DNA of 64,000 nt from Nocardia sp. SYP-A9097 (lineage in GTDB: Bacteria > Actinomycetota > Actinomycetes > Mycobacteriales > Mycobacteriaceae): assembly GCF_009649815.1 (NCBI RefSeq), contig NZ_WJIC01000005.1, positions 1 through 64,000 on the forward strand, in the 5' to 3' direction. Below, in pieces: positions 16,520-25,873 of the stretch (within the stretch, counting starts at the first letter, position 1; each line of letters begins with the position of its first letter). The translations under genes and the position numbers were made by a program. The notes beneath the pieces are model-generated. The model was not told where the DNA came from and did not search any database. It was given only the letters and a program-made list of their open reading frames with translations.

Positions 16520-17884
16520 ATGGGAACCGGACTGCCGTGCGGAGGATCCGGGCATCGGGTCCTCATCGAGAACAGTGAGTATTGGCTCCGCAACTACGGC
16601 GATGTGGCCATGCTCGAGGTGACGGTGCGCCGACTGCGGGCGCGCTGGCCGCTGGCACGCATTGGAATCATGACCGAATCGCCCGCTCTGGTGGCGGCGT
16701 ACTTTCCCGGCGCGGTGGGCATTACCGTCGGCGATCGGGACCCGTGGGGTGATCCGGGACCGAGCGAAAGACTCGCGGCGGCACTGGGCCCGGCGGTGGT
16801 CGGCCCGGTGGCTATGACCTGGCTGCGGTCGCGAGCCTGGTTGCTGCCCAGGGCAATTCGTGTCCGGGACCGGCTGCGGAAACGGGCCGAGAACACCGCG
16901 ACCGACAGCGTGCCCGTACAGACCGGCGAAGCGCCACGCATCGAACGACGGCATCCGGGCGCGGCGCGGGCCGTCCGCGAGGCCTCACTCGTGGTCGGGC
17001 TCGGTGGTGGCTACCTCACCGATGCCGATATCCCACAGGCCGGCCGGGTCCTGGATCTGCTCGAATACGCCAGCGACACAGGCATTCCCACCGCACTCGT
17101 CGGGCAGGGCATCGGCCCGCTGCGCGATCCGGAGCTGGCGGCCCAGGCGGCGCGGGTACTGGCCAAACTCCCACTCATCGCCCTGCGTGAGCGGCGGCGC
17201 GGCCCGGCGCTACTGGAATCGTTCGGTGTGCCGCCGGGCGCGGTGACCGTAACCGGTGACGACGCAATCGAACTCGCCCGTGCTGCCCGGTCCGCGGAGC
17301 TCGGCGGCGCTATCGGCGTCTGCCTGCGCGTGGCCCGATACGCACCGGTGGCGCGGCGCGCACAGGACGGTGTCGGCATCGCCGTACGCGCGGCCGCCGC
17401 CGAGTTCCGGACGTGGCTGGTGCCGCTCATCATTGCCGAGACACCGGGCTCACCGGACCGCGCCACCACCGTGCCGCTGGTGCGCGGCAGCGCGAATCCC
17501 GCTGAGCCGCTTGCTCGATTCGTCCGTCCGGCCGATGTCGCCGCGCAGCTCGCGCAGTGCCGGGTGCTGGTCACCGGTGCCTACCATCTCGCGGTATTCG
17601 CTCTCAGCCAGGGCATTCCGGTCGTAGCGCTCACTTCCACGGAGTACTACGACGATAAGTTCCTGGGTCTGGACGATATGTTCAAGGGCGGGGTTCGCCT
17701 GGTGCACTTCGATGATCCGGACTTCGTCGACCGGCTCGGCGCGGCCATCACCGCGGCCTGGGCCGAGGCGCCCGAGGTGCGGGACAGCCTGCGCGCCAGG
17801 GCGGATGAGCAGGTGGCGAGTAGTCAGCAGGTCTACGAGCGGCTATTCGAGTTGCTCGAACGGACGCACATCGAGCATGCATAG
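16520..17884 (+). CDS. Polysaccharide pyruvyl transferase family protein (copy 2)
   Basis: 454 residues, PF04230. It shares long blocks with copy 1 at 1985: NSEYWLRNYGDVAML at the N-terminus, GLGGGYLTDADIPQAG, TALVGQGIGPL, TGDDAIELA, and the C-terminal TGAYHLAVFALSQGIPVV then DMFKGG. It is about 60 residues longer, with an insert between the N-terminal block and the GGGYL block and another before the C-terminal block. ATG 16520 follows GGGGAGG. It overlaps the flippase start by 8 bp, so pyruvylation and export are co-transcribed. The presence of two copies suggests two pyruvylated sugars or two polymers. Confidence 0.85.
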   Translation: MGTGLPCGGSGHRVLIENSEYWLRNYGDVAMLEVTVRRLRARWPLARIGIMTESPALVAAYFPGAVGITVGDRDPWGDPGPSERLAAALGPAVVGPVAMTWLRSRAWLLPRAIRVRDRLRKRAENTATDSVPVQTGEAPRIERRHPGAARAVREASLVVGLGGGYLTDADIPQAGRVLDLLEYASDTGIPTALVGQGIGPLRDPELAAQAARVLAKLPLIALRERRRGPALLESFGVPPGAVTVTGDDAIELARAARSAELGGAIGVCLRVARYAPVARRAQDGVGIAVRAAAAEFRTWLVPLIIAETPGSPDRATTVPLVRGSANPAEPLARFVRPADVAAQLAQCRVLVTGAYHLAVFALSQGIPVVALTSTEYYDDKFLGLDDMFKGGVRLVHFDDPDFVDRLGAAITAAWAEAPEVRDSLRARADEQVASSQQVYERLFELLERTHIEHA

Positions 17885-19592
17885 ACACGACGGCGACAAT
17901 CCGGACCGGCCTTCGGTCCGGGCCTACGATCTGATTCTGCGGCATATCCACGATGCCGATACCGTCGAGATCTACCTGCCCACCGCGCTCACCCGAATGG
18001 AGCCCGGTCCGCCACCGCAGGTCGAATCCGGGCCGCCCGCAGGCGAATCCACGCTCACCAAGCAGGTCGGCCGGGTGGCGGTCGCCTCCGCGGCGGCGCT
18101 CGCCTTCGGTGAACTGGTCTCCTTCGGACAGACCATCGCGCTGGCGCGGCTGCTGAGTCCGGCCGAGGTGGGTATCTTCGCGGCGGGCACCGTGCTCACC
18201 ATGCTGCTGACCACCTTCGTGGAGGGCGGCCTGAGATCCGGACTGGTGCAACGCGAGACGGAGTTGGCGGACACCGCCGAGACCGTCTTCCGCGCCTCGC
18301 TCGTGAATGGCCTGGCCATGACGGTGGGTGCGCTGGCGGCGGCACCGCTGATCGGAATGATCTTCCACAATCGGACCATCGGGATGATCGCGGCGACCAC
18401 GTCGGGTTTCCTGCTCATCTTCGCGCTCACCAATGTGCCGGAAGGCTTGCTGCAGCGCGATTTCAGCGTGAAGCGCCGCATTATCGTCGGCCCGGCGGTC
18501 TCGGTGAGCTTCGCCGTCGTCTCGGTGGCCCTGGCCGTCTGCGGCTTCGGCGTCTGGAGCATGGTCATCGGCAGCTATGCCTCCTATGTGGTCTGGGTGG
18601 TCACGGTATGGTGGCTGGCCCGCTGGCGGCCGGGGCGCGGGCGCGCATCCTTCCGGCTGTGGCGGGAGCTGGCGCGCTATGGCTCACCGGTCGTGGTGAA
18701 CATGCTGGGCGCGCGGGTACAGAGCACCGTCGAGGCGGCGGTGGTCGGGCGCGGGCTGAGTTCGGCGGCGCTCGGGCACTACCGCTACGGGCAGCGCATC
18801 GCGCAGATTCCGGTGCGGTTCATTGTGGAAGTCGGTGCGTTCTCGCTGTTTCCGGCATTCGCCCGAATCGCCGAGGAGCGCGATCCGGAGCGGATGGAGG
18901 CCGCGTATCTGCGAGCCATCCGGCTCACCACGGTGGGCGCGGCGGCACTGTCCGGATTGATTATCGCGCTCGGCGAACCGGCGGTGGTGGTGGTCTTCGG
19001 CGAACGCTGGCGCGAAGCGGGCGCGCTCATGGTGGCCATGGCGGGGCTGGGTCTGGGCAAAGCCTGGATGAGCGTCAGTGAGGAAGCCATCAAGGGTGTG
19101 GGCCGCACCAAACTGCTGAACTGGCAGACCGCGACCGAGATCGTACTGGGTATCGGATTACTGCTGGTGCTGGTGAAGTACTACGGCCTGATCGGTGTCG
19201 GGCTCGCGACCTCGGGGACCATGCTGGTGGTCGCCGCCCTGGTGACCACGCTGGCCCGCTCGGCCATGGGCATACCGCTGCTGGCGCTGGTGCGCGCGGT
19301 CGGCCCGCCGCTGCCCGCCGCCGCGCTGGCCCTCGCGGCCACCTGGTACCTGGAACATCAAGTGCTGCAAGCGGATTCGCGGCCGATCCTGCTCGCGATC
19401 GGGGTACTGATCCTGGACACGGTCGCCTTCACGGTGATCTACCTGCTGGTGCTGTCGGTGCTCGCACCGGATGTGGTCCGCGGCTTCGCACGGCTGGCGG
19501 CCCGGCTCGCACCACGCCGACGACGTAACGACGCCGACGGGACCGCGATACCCAGGAACGCGGAGCCCGGGCCTTCGAGGGAGACGAATTGA
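17877..19592 (+). CDS. Polysaccharide flippase, Wzx/MOP type (copy 1)
   Basis: 571 residues. After an unusual hydrophilic N-terminal stretch of about 65 residues come 12 or more hydrophobic segments typical of the polysaccharide transporter family (GELVSFGQTIALARLLSPAE, the VIVGPAVSVSFAVVS region, YRYGQRIAQIPVRF). Wzx proteins flip lipid-linked repeat units to the outer face. ATG 17877 overlaps the previous stop by 8 bp; an internal ATG at 17997 just before the transmembrane part is an alternative, so the N-terminus is uncertain. It ends in a TTGA overlap with the Wzz-like gene. Close in design to the flippase at 31787-33253. Confidence 0.82.
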   Translation: MHRHDGDNPDRPSVRAYDLILRHIHDADTVEIYLPTALTRMEPGPPPQVESGPPAGESTLTKQVGRVAVASAAALAFGELVSFGQTIALARLLSPAEVGIFAAGTVLTMLLTTFVEGGLRSGLVQRETELADTAETVFRASLVNGLAMTVGALAAAPLIGMIFHNRTIGMIAATTSGFLLIFALTNVPEGLLQRDFSVKRRIIVGPAVSVSFAVVSVALAVCGFGVWSMVIGSYASYVVWVVTVWWLARWRPGRGRASFRLWRELARYGSPVVVNMLGARVQSTVEAAVVGRGLSSAALGHYRYGQRIAQIPVRFIVEVGAFSLFPAFARIAEERDPERMEAAYLRAIRLTTVGAAALSGLIIALGEPAVVVVFGERWREAGALMVAMAGLGLGKAWMSVSEEAIKGVGRTKLLNWQTATEIVLGIGLLLVLVKYYGLIGVGLATSGTMLVVAALVTTLARSAMGIPLLALVRAVGPPLPAAALALAATWYLEHQVLQADSRPILLAIGVLILDTVAFTVIYLLVLSVLAPDVVRGFARLAARLAPRRRRNDADGTAIPRNAEPGPSRETN

Positions 19593-20995
19593 ACAGCGCC
19601 GCAAGAGTTCACGCGCAACGGATCTGGCGCCGGAAATGGCTGGTGCTGGCGATCACCGCTATCGGCGTGGCACTCGGATTCGTGAGCACGCTCGGTGCGC
19701 AGCCGACGTACACCGGCCGGGTGGCCATGACGGTCGGCTCACCCAACCGCGCCCCCGATCAGGACGCGGTGCTGTCGGTGGGTTACTCGCAGTACTTCGG
19801 TGATCCGGCGTATCAGGCGAAACTCAAATCCAGTACGGGCCTGCCGAGCGATGTCACCCTGGCCGCCCGTACCGTGGCGTCGAGTCCGATCCTCTATATC
19901 GAGGCCACGGCGAGTAAGCCGCAGGTCGCGCAGGACGCGGCGACCAAGGCGGGCACCGCTTTTCGCGATGAGATCAATGCCCGGCTGCGCGCCGCCCAGG
20001 ATGCCGCAATCGCCGCGGTGCGCAAACCGTTCGACGATATTCGCGCCGCCAATGGCGTGGTGAGCGATGTCTCGCTGACCCAGATGCAGGATGCGATCAA
20101 CCGCATCAATGCCGACACCTCGAACAAGCTCATCGATCTGCAGCTGGCCTCGGATGTGGTGCGCAAAGATCCGGCGCGCTGGCCCACCCTCATGTCCTAC
20201 GGCGTCGGCGGGCTGCTGATCGGCTGTCTGCTCGCGCTGGTGCTCGGGGTGGTGTCACGGCGGCTGCGGACCGCCGGCGACATCCAACAGAAGGTCGGTA
20301 TGACCGCGCTCGCCGTGGTGCCCGCCGAATCGGAGAAGTATGCGGCGGAACGGGATCGGGCACTCAAACAGGTGGTGACCGCGGTCGGGCTGGCCACCCC
20401 GGCGGAACGGGCGGCGGTGGCCGTGGTCGAACCCGGAGCGGGTGCGGGCGCGGAGATCGTGGCCCGCGCGATCGCCGAGGAACGCGCGCGCCAGGGCGTG
20501 CGCACGATTCTGGTCCACGCGGATCTGCGCAGGCCCAGTGGCGCGGGCGTGGCCGAAATACTGGCCGGCCGTGCCGATCTCGGCGACGTGCTGGTCCAGA
20601 CCCGCAACTCGTATCTGCGGGAATTACCACCGGGCAGCACCGGTGACGATCCGTTCACCGCGCTCAGCCGGGAGCGGTTCACCCGGCTGCTGCGGCAGCT
20701 GCACGAACGCGCCGACCTGGTGGTGGTGATCGCGCCGCCGCTGCTGGATGCCGTTGAGGCGCAGGTGATCACGGCCACCGCCGGGCTGACCGTGCTGGTC
20801 TGCGATCGAGGTGTCACCGCATCGGGTGCGGCCCGGCGCGCACTCCAGCTGTTGCAGGCGGTCGAGACCACCGTGCTCGGCGCGGTCCTCGTCGATGCGC
20901 CGGCGCGGGCGGGCTGCGATGACGCCGCGCGCACACCGTCGCGGGAATCAGCGCCGGGCGAGCGGGTCTTCACCCCCTCGCGCGGACCCGAGTAA
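19589..20995 (+). CDS. Wzz-like chain-length protein with degenerate kinase domain (copy 1)
   Basis: 468 residues. Membrane segments at about 15-35 and 205-222 flank an extracytoplasmic Wzz-type region, followed by a cytoplasmic domain shaped like a bacterial tyrosine kinase. The Walker A position reads VVEPGAGAGAEI (about 279-290) and has no GK[ST]; the Walker A' is recognisable as HADLRRP at 310-316; the Walker B position reads VVVIAPPLL without the Asp. No tyrosine cluster ends the protein. It should therefore control chain length or scaffold export without ATP-dependent phosphorylation. TTG 19589 overlaps the flippase stop as TTGA and has GAGGGAG upstream. A paralogue with the same loss lies at 25870-27300. 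Confidence 0.8.
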   Translation: MNSAARVHAQRIWRRKWLVLAITAIGVALGFVSTLGAQPTYTGRVAMTVGSPNRAPDQDAVLSVGYSQYFGDPAYQAKLKSSTGLPSDVTLAARTVASSPILYIEATASKPQVAQDAATKAGTAFRDEINARLRAAQDAAIAAVRKPFDDIRAANGVVSDVSLTQMQDAINRINADTSNKLIDLQLASDVVRKDPARWPTLMSYGVGGLLIGCLLALVLGVVSRRLRTAGDIQQKVGMTALAVVPAESEKYAAERDRALKQVVTAVGLATPAERAAVAVVEPGAGAGAEIVARAIAEERARQGVRTILVHADLRRPSGAGVAEILAGRADLGDVLVQTRNSYLRELPPGSTGDDPFTALSRERFTRLLRQLHERADLVVVIAPPLLDAVEAQVITATAGLTVLVCDRGVTASGAARRALQLLQAVETTVLGAVLVDAPARAGCDDAARTPSRESAPGERVFTPSRGPE

Positions 20996-21007
20996 TCGCG
21001 GGCGGAA

Positions 21008-22069
21008 ATGAAACGGAAACGAGCCCTATGGGTTTCGACGAGCATGTCCACCCGCGGCGGCGTCGCGACCTTCGTCCGGGAGATGCGCGAGACGCCGATC
21101 TGGACCGAATGGGATATCCGGCACGTGGCCACCCATCGCGACGGCGGGGTCGGTACCAAGCTGGCGGTCTACGCGCTGGCGCTGTTCGTCTACCTGTATA
21201 GGCTGGTGGTGCACCGGCCCGCGATCGTGCACCTGCATCTCTCCTCGTACGGTAGTTTCCCGCGCAAGTATCTGTTCGAGCTGATCGCGCGGGCGGCCCG
21301 CACCCCCGTTGTGCTGCATGTGCACGGCTCCGATTTCAGCAAGTTCTACGACGAAGCGCCGGGTCCCCTGCGGGCGGCCATTCGGGATGCGCTGCGCGGT
21401 GCGGCGGTGGTGGTCGCGCTCGGTGAGCCGTGGGCGGTGGCGTTGCGGGATATCGCGCCGCAGGCACGGATTATTGTGGTGTCCAATGCGATTCGGCCTG
21501 GCGCGCAGGTGGGGCAGAACTCCGGTGCACCGGTGCAGGTGTTGTTCCTGGGCGAGATCGGGGAACGCAAGGGCACCTTCACCCTCTTGGAAGCCTGGCA
21601 GCGGATGGTCAAGACCGCCGAGGTCGAGGCGCGGTTGATCGTCGCGGGTGACGGCGCGGTGGACCGGGCCCGCGAAATGGTCGCCGACCTCGGCATCGAC
21701 GCCAGCGTCGAGGTCACCGGATGGATAGGCCCGGAACGGATTCCGGAGCTGATCGCCGCCTCGCAGGTGCTGGTGCTGCCCTCGCACCGGGAGGGACAGC
21801 CGATGGCGATCCTGGAGGCCATGGCGCACGGACTCTGCGTGGTGACCTGCCCGGTCGGCGGCATCCCCGACCTCCTCGATGACAGTTGCGGGCTCCTGGT
21901 GCCGCCGGGGGAGGTGCAGCCGCTGGCCGAAGCGCTGGGACGGGTGGTACACGATGACCGATTGCGCGGGCGACTGGGTGCGGCGGCGCTGCAACGGGTG
22001 CGCGACGAATTCGATATAGCGGTCGTATGCCAGCGCTTCGGCGGCATCTACCGGGAGATCCTGCAATGA
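21008..22069 (+). CDS. Glycosyltransferase family 4 (GT-B)
   Basis: 353 residues. Features: N-terminal STRGGVATFVREM, HLHLSSYGSFPRK, HVHGSDFSKFY, then the donor domain with FLGEIGERKGTFTLLEAW, VLPSHREGQPMAILEAMAHGLCVV and GGIPDLL. The EGQPMAILEAM block carries the family E-x7-E pair. It likely adds an internal sugar to the repeat unit. ATG 21008 lies 12 bp after the Wzz-like stop, and its stop overlaps the next GT gene as ATGA, so it is in the 16520-24398 operon. Confidence 0.85.
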   Translation: MKRKRALWVSTSMSTRGGVATFVREMRETPIWTEWDIRHVATHRDGGVGTKLAVYALALFVYLYRLVVHRPAIVHLHLSSYGSFPRKYLFELIARAARTPVVLHVHGSDFSKFYDEAPGPLRAAIRDALRGAAVVVALGEPWAVALRDIAPQARIIVVSNAIRPGAQVGQNSGAPVQVLFLGEIGERKGTFTLLEAWQRMVKTAEVEARLIVAGDGAVDRAREMVADLGIDASVEVTGWIGPERIPELIAASQVLVLPSHREGQPMAILEAMAHGLCVVTCPVGGIPDLLDDSCGLLVPPGEVQPLAEALGRVVHDDRLRGRLGAAALQRVRDEFDIAVVCQRFGGIYREILQ

Positions 22070-23199
22070 GTTCCGCTGTACGCCAGCCGATTCGGGTGCT
22101 CTACGTGGTGCCGGATCTGCGTGTGGGCGGGGCCGAACGGCATGTGACGACACTGCTGCCGAACCTGGATCGCGGTCGGTTCGAACCCTCGGTCATCTGT
22201 ATCGGCGAGCCGGGTGAGCTGTTCGCCGACCTCACGGTGGCGGGGGTGCCCGCGCGGGCACTGCATTACACCAAACGGCAGGCGGGTCCGGCGCTGCGGG
22301 ATCTGGTGCGGGCCATGCGGGAGCTGCGGCCGGATGTGGTGATCACCCGCGGCTATAACGCGGAGGCACTCGGACGGATCGCCGCCTGGCGGGCGGGGGT
22401 GCCGAATTCCATTGTCTGGGTGCATAATTACGGCGATGTGGAGCCGCGCGGGCGGTTCCGGACGGTCGTGGATCGTGTGCTGGATCGACGCACCTCGGCC
22501 TATTTCGGCGTCGCTCGTGCCCAGATCCGGTATATGGCAGACGATCTCGGCTATCCGGAGTCCAAGATCAAGGTGATCTACAACGGGGTCGACCCCTCGG
22601 CCTTCGAGATCGCGGACGATCGCGCTGCCGCCGCCGATATCGGGGTCGGTGCCGATGATCTCGTCGTCGGAATCATTGCCGCGTTGCGCCCGGAGAAGGA
22701 CCATACGACCTTCCTCGAAGCCGCGCGAATCATCGCCGAAAAGGTCCCCGCGGCAAAGTTTCTCATTGTCGGCGACGGCCCCATGCGGGGCGTGATCGAG
22801 GACCGGATCCGGGCGTCCGGACTCGGTGACCGCGTCATCCTCGCGGGCAACCGCCCTGATATCGCGGCCCTGCTCCGCGCGATGGATGTGGTCGTGCTCA
22901 GCAGTTACAGCGTCGAATGCTTTCCCATGGCGCTGCTCGAGGCCATGGCGGCGGCGCGTCCGGCCGTCTGCACAGCGGTCGGCGGCGTCCCGGAGATGAT
23001 CGCCGACGGTGAGACGGGATACCTTGTCCCGCCGCGTAATCCGGAAGAACTCGCACGACGGCTCATCGAGGTGCTGTCCGATGCCCCGGCCCGTAGACGT
23101 ATGGGCCTGGCGGCGCGTGATCGCGTCGAAACGAAATTCACTCTGAAATCGAGTATTGCGGCCGCGGAGCAGGCCCTGGAAGAAGTCGTGAATCGATGA
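22066..23199 (+). CDS. Glycosyltransferase family 4 (GT-B)
   Basis: 377 residues. GT4 features: LYVVPDLRVGGAERHV at the N-terminus, VIYNGVDPSAF, IIAALRPEKDHTTFLEAA, LSSYSVECFPMALLEAMAAA, then GGVPEMIADGETGYLVPP. The acceptor part contains TRGYNAEALGR. It overlaps both neighbours by 4 bp (ATGA at 22066 and 23196), a sign of translational coupling. Sugar donor and acceptor cannot be told from the sequence. Confidence 0.86.
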   Translation: MSSAVRQPIRVLYVVPDLRVGGAERHVTTLLPNLDRGRFEPSVICIGEPGELFADLTVAGVPARALHYTKRQAGPALRDLVRAMRELRPDVVITRGYNAEALGRIAAWRAGVPNSIVWVHNYGDVEPRGRFRTVVDRVLDRRTSAYFGVARAQIRYMADDLGYPESKIKVIYNGVDPSAFEIADDRAAAADIGVGADDLVVGIIAALRPEKDHTTFLEAARIIAEKVPAAKFLIVGDGPMRGVIEDRIRASGLGDRVILAGNRPDIAALLRAMDVVVLSSYSVECFPMALLEAMAAARPAVCTAVGGVPEMIADGETGYLVPPRNPEELARRLIEVLSDAPARRRMGLAARDRVETKFTLKSSIAAAEQALEEVVNR

Positions 23200-24398
23200 G
23201 CGGACACATTCTGATCCTGGTCGAGAATCTCTCGGTGCCCTTCGATCGCCGGGTCTGGCAGGAGAGCCGGGCCCTGGTCGAGGCGGGGTATCGGGTCACC
23301 GTCATCTGCCCGACGGGCAGTAAGCAGGACCGCGAGCCCGAGGCGACCATCGACGGGGTGCGCATACTGCGGTATCCACTGCGCGCGGCCACCGGCGGAC
23401 CCCTCGGATATCTGCGGGAGTACTCGCTCGCGCTCTGGCATACGCTGCGGCTGGCCTGGAAGGTACGGCGGGAGGGGCCGATCGATGTGGTGCAGGCGTG
23501 TAATCCGCCGGATCTGCTCTTCCTGATCGCGCTCGTACTGCGGGTCGGTGGCACGCGATTCGTCTTCGATCACCATGATCTGGTGCCCGAGCTGTTCCTG
23601 TCCCGCTTCGGCGGTACCGGACCGCTGTACCGGGTCTCGAAGGTGTTGGAGCGCTTGACATTCGCCTGCGCCGATGCGGTCATATCCACCAACGAGAGCT
23701 ATCGGCAGGTCGCCATCGAACGCGGGCATATGGCCCCGGAGCTGGTGACCGTGGTGCGTAGTGCGCCCGATCTCGCCAAATTCGTTCCGCGCGAACCCGA
23801 TCCGGAGCTCAAACGGGGAAAGCGGTATCTGGGTGCGTATCTCGGCGTGATGGGACCGCAGGACGGCGTCGATTACGCGCTGCGTGCCATAGCCCAGCTG
23901 CGAGACAAGCTGGGGCGCACCGATATCCACTTCATCTTCATGGGCAGCGGTGACGCCTTCGACGATCTGGTCGCGCTGTCCGAGGAGCTGAATCTGCAGG
24001 AACTGGTCGAATTCACCGGCCGCGTGCCCGACGATTTCCTGCAGACCTGCCTGTCTACCGCCGATATCTGCCTCTCGCCGGATCCGTGCAATCCGCTCAA
24101 TGACGTCTCGACCATGAACAAGGTCGTCGAGTACATGGCCATGTCCCGGCCGCTGGTCTCCTTCGAACTCACCGAGGCGCGCGTCTCTGCGGGCGCGGCG
24201 GCGGTGTACGTGGCCGACAATGACGAGCTGGGATTCGCCGAGGCCATTGTCGAACTGCTGGACGATCCGGCCCGCCGGGACCGCATGGGCAGTCTCGGCC
24301 GGGCCCGCGTGGAGCGCGAATTATCCTGGGACACTTCGCGAAACAACCTCGTCGAGTTCTACGCCAGGGTCTTTCGCGCCCGCAATGCCGCGCGCTGA
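23196..24398 (+). CDS. Glycosyltransferase family 4 (GT-B)
   Basis: 400 residues. The N-terminal block LVENLSVPFDRRVWQESRAL and the phrase DHHDLVPELF mark the WcfI/PimB-like subgroup of GT4. The donor-binding half has GPQDGVDYALRAI, a degenerate SPDPCNPLNDVSTMNKVVEYMAM block and ARVSAGAAAVYV. It is the last gene of the operon that begins at 16520. Its 3' end overlaps the convergent polymerase gene by 40 bp. Function: one transfer step in repeat-unit assembly. Confidence 0.85.
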   Translation: MSGHILILVENLSVPFDRRVWQESRALVEAGYRVTVICPTGSKQDREPEATIDGVRILRYPLRAATGGPLGYLREYSLALWHTLRLAWKVRREGPIDVVQACNPPDLLFLIALVLRVGGTRFVFDHHDLVPELFLSRFGGTGPLYRVSKVLERLTFACADAVISTNESYRQVAIERGHMAPELVTVVRSAPDLAKFVPREPDPELKRGKRYLGAYLGVMGPQDGVDYALRAIAQLRDKLGRTDIHFIFMGSGDAFDDLVALSEELNLQELVEFTGRVPDDFLQTCLSTADICLSPDPCNPLNDVSTMNKVVEYMAMSRPLVSFELTEARVSAGAAAVYVADNDELGFAEAIVELLDDPARRDRMGSLGRARVERELSWDTSRNNLVEFYARVFRARNAAR

Positions 24399-25873
24399 TC
24401 GGCGCCCGCGGCCAGCGGATCGACCCGCGGGCGTTCCGATGCCCGATCGGCGGCGCCGACTGCCGCGCCCACCAGCGCGAAGACCATGGCGCTCGGATAG
24501 TCGAAGAGCCGCAGATCCACGAACAGGCCGCCGAGCACCAGTGAGATGAATGCGGTCAACGCGATGAAGGCGAGCGGGCGGCCCAGCATGCCGTCGTCGG
24601 GCAACCGCAGATAGGCGATGAACAGGCGGCGGGCCAGCAGCACCAGCACGGTCAGCCACAGCAGCACCCCGACAATCCCGAGCTCGGCCAGAATCCCGAG
24701 CTCGGTCTCGTGCGCGGGGATACCGAGGCCGCGTTCCCACGGCGTACTCGGTGAATACTGCTGGTGCCGATAGGTATTGACCGAGACGAAACGCCCCAGC
24801 CCCCAACCACTCCACGGCTTCTGCGCGAACGCCCACACCGCGGTGGCATCGGCATTGAGCCGGTCGTACACCTCATTGGTGGAGGCCACACCGCCGGCCT
24901 TGCGATCGGAGCTGGTGAAGGTGGACCAGTTCATGGCGATAATCGCCAGGGTGCCCAGCGCGGTCAGTACGAAACCGGTGCGATAACCCTTGCCCAGCAC
25001 GATCCCGGCCACCACCACGACCGCGAAATCCAGCCAGATGGAACGGGTATGGGTGAGGAAGACCGAGTACGCGCAGGCCGCCGCGATCACCGCGAGCAGG
25101 ATCCTGTGCCATCGCGGCCGCTGTTCGGTGCCGAGTAGGACCAGGGCGAGCACATATCCAACAATGAGAATCAGCCCATTGACCTCGGGCTGATTCGGCA
25201 GCCCCACCGCCCGCTCGGTCCAGGCCGGGTCCAGCACAATGTATTTCGGCCACACCAGCGCCTTCGGGCCGTGGAATTGCAGGATGCTCACCCATGCCGA
25301 ATACGCGCTACAGCTCAGCAGCGTGGTGATGAGAAACCCGACGGCCCGGCGATTGTCGAAGATCATCCGCGACACCAGATAGGTGGCGAACGGAATCCCG
25401 GTGCCGATGATCAGATACCGCCACAGATCCAGCATGATGCCGGTCAGCGGGTAAAGGATCGGCTTGTACTCGTGCGGCTGCAGAATCGAATTGATATTCC
25501 ACAGCAGGTACAGCGCCATGGCGCCTTCCAGCGCGCCCAGCGACACCCGCCGCTCCGGATGCCCGCGCACCCAGGCCAGGGTGGCGATGAGCAGGCCACC
25601 GAAGGCCAGAATGAACGGGTCCGTGGTCGGCAGGATCTTCGGAATCGCCGGGCGCAGGAACGTCGCGACCAGGAGGAAGACGAAAGCCCAACGGGGATCC
25701 CGCAATCCGATCACGACCAGGACGGCCGCGATACCGCCCGCCGCCGCCACAGTGCCGATACCGCCGGGCGCCTTCGGCGATACCGCGAGCATGGCCCCCA
25801 GTCCGACGATCAGCGCGGCGGCCAGCACCGCGAGCTGGGTCAGCCGGTTCAGCACCGGCGAGCGAAAGGTCAT
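24359..25873 (-). CDS. O-antigen polymerase / ligase family membrane protein
   Basis: 504 residues with about 12 hydrophobic segments and a Wzy_C type (PF04932) core: FLTHTRSIWLDFAVVVVAG followed by a large periplasmic loop with WSGWGLGRFVS and GIPAHETELGILAELGI. Such proteins either polymerise lipid-linked repeats (Wzy) or ligate chains to an acceptor. It is the only protein of this kind found in the 38-kb locus, so it is the best polymerase candidate. It overlaps the upstream Wzz-like gene by ATGA, a sensible pairing because Wzz sets the length that Wzy makes. Confidence 0.83.
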   Translation of the reverse strand: MTFRSPVLNRLTQLAVLAAALIVGLGAMLAVSPKAPGGIGTVAAAGGIAAVLVVIGLRDPRWAFVFLLVATFLRPAIPKILPTTDPFILAFGGLLIATLAWVRGHPERRVSLGALEGAMALYLLWNINSILQPHEYKPILYPLTGIMLDLWRYLIIGTGIPFATYLVSRMIFDNRRAVGFLITTLLSCSAYSAWVSILQFHGPKALVWPKYIVLDPAWTERAVGLPNQPEVNGLILIVGYVLALVLLGTEQRPRWHRILLAVIAAACAYSVFLTHTRSIWLDFAVVVVAGIVLGKGYRTGFVLTALGTLAIIAMNWSTFTSSDRKAGGVASTNEVYDRLNADATAVWAFAQKPWSGWGLGRFVSVNTYRHQQYSPSTPWERGLGIPAHETELGILAELGIVGVLLWLTVLVLLARRLFIAYLRLPDDGMLGRPLAFIALTAFISLVLGGLFVDLRLFDYPSAMVFALVGAAVGAADRASERPRVDPLAAGADQRAALRARKTLA

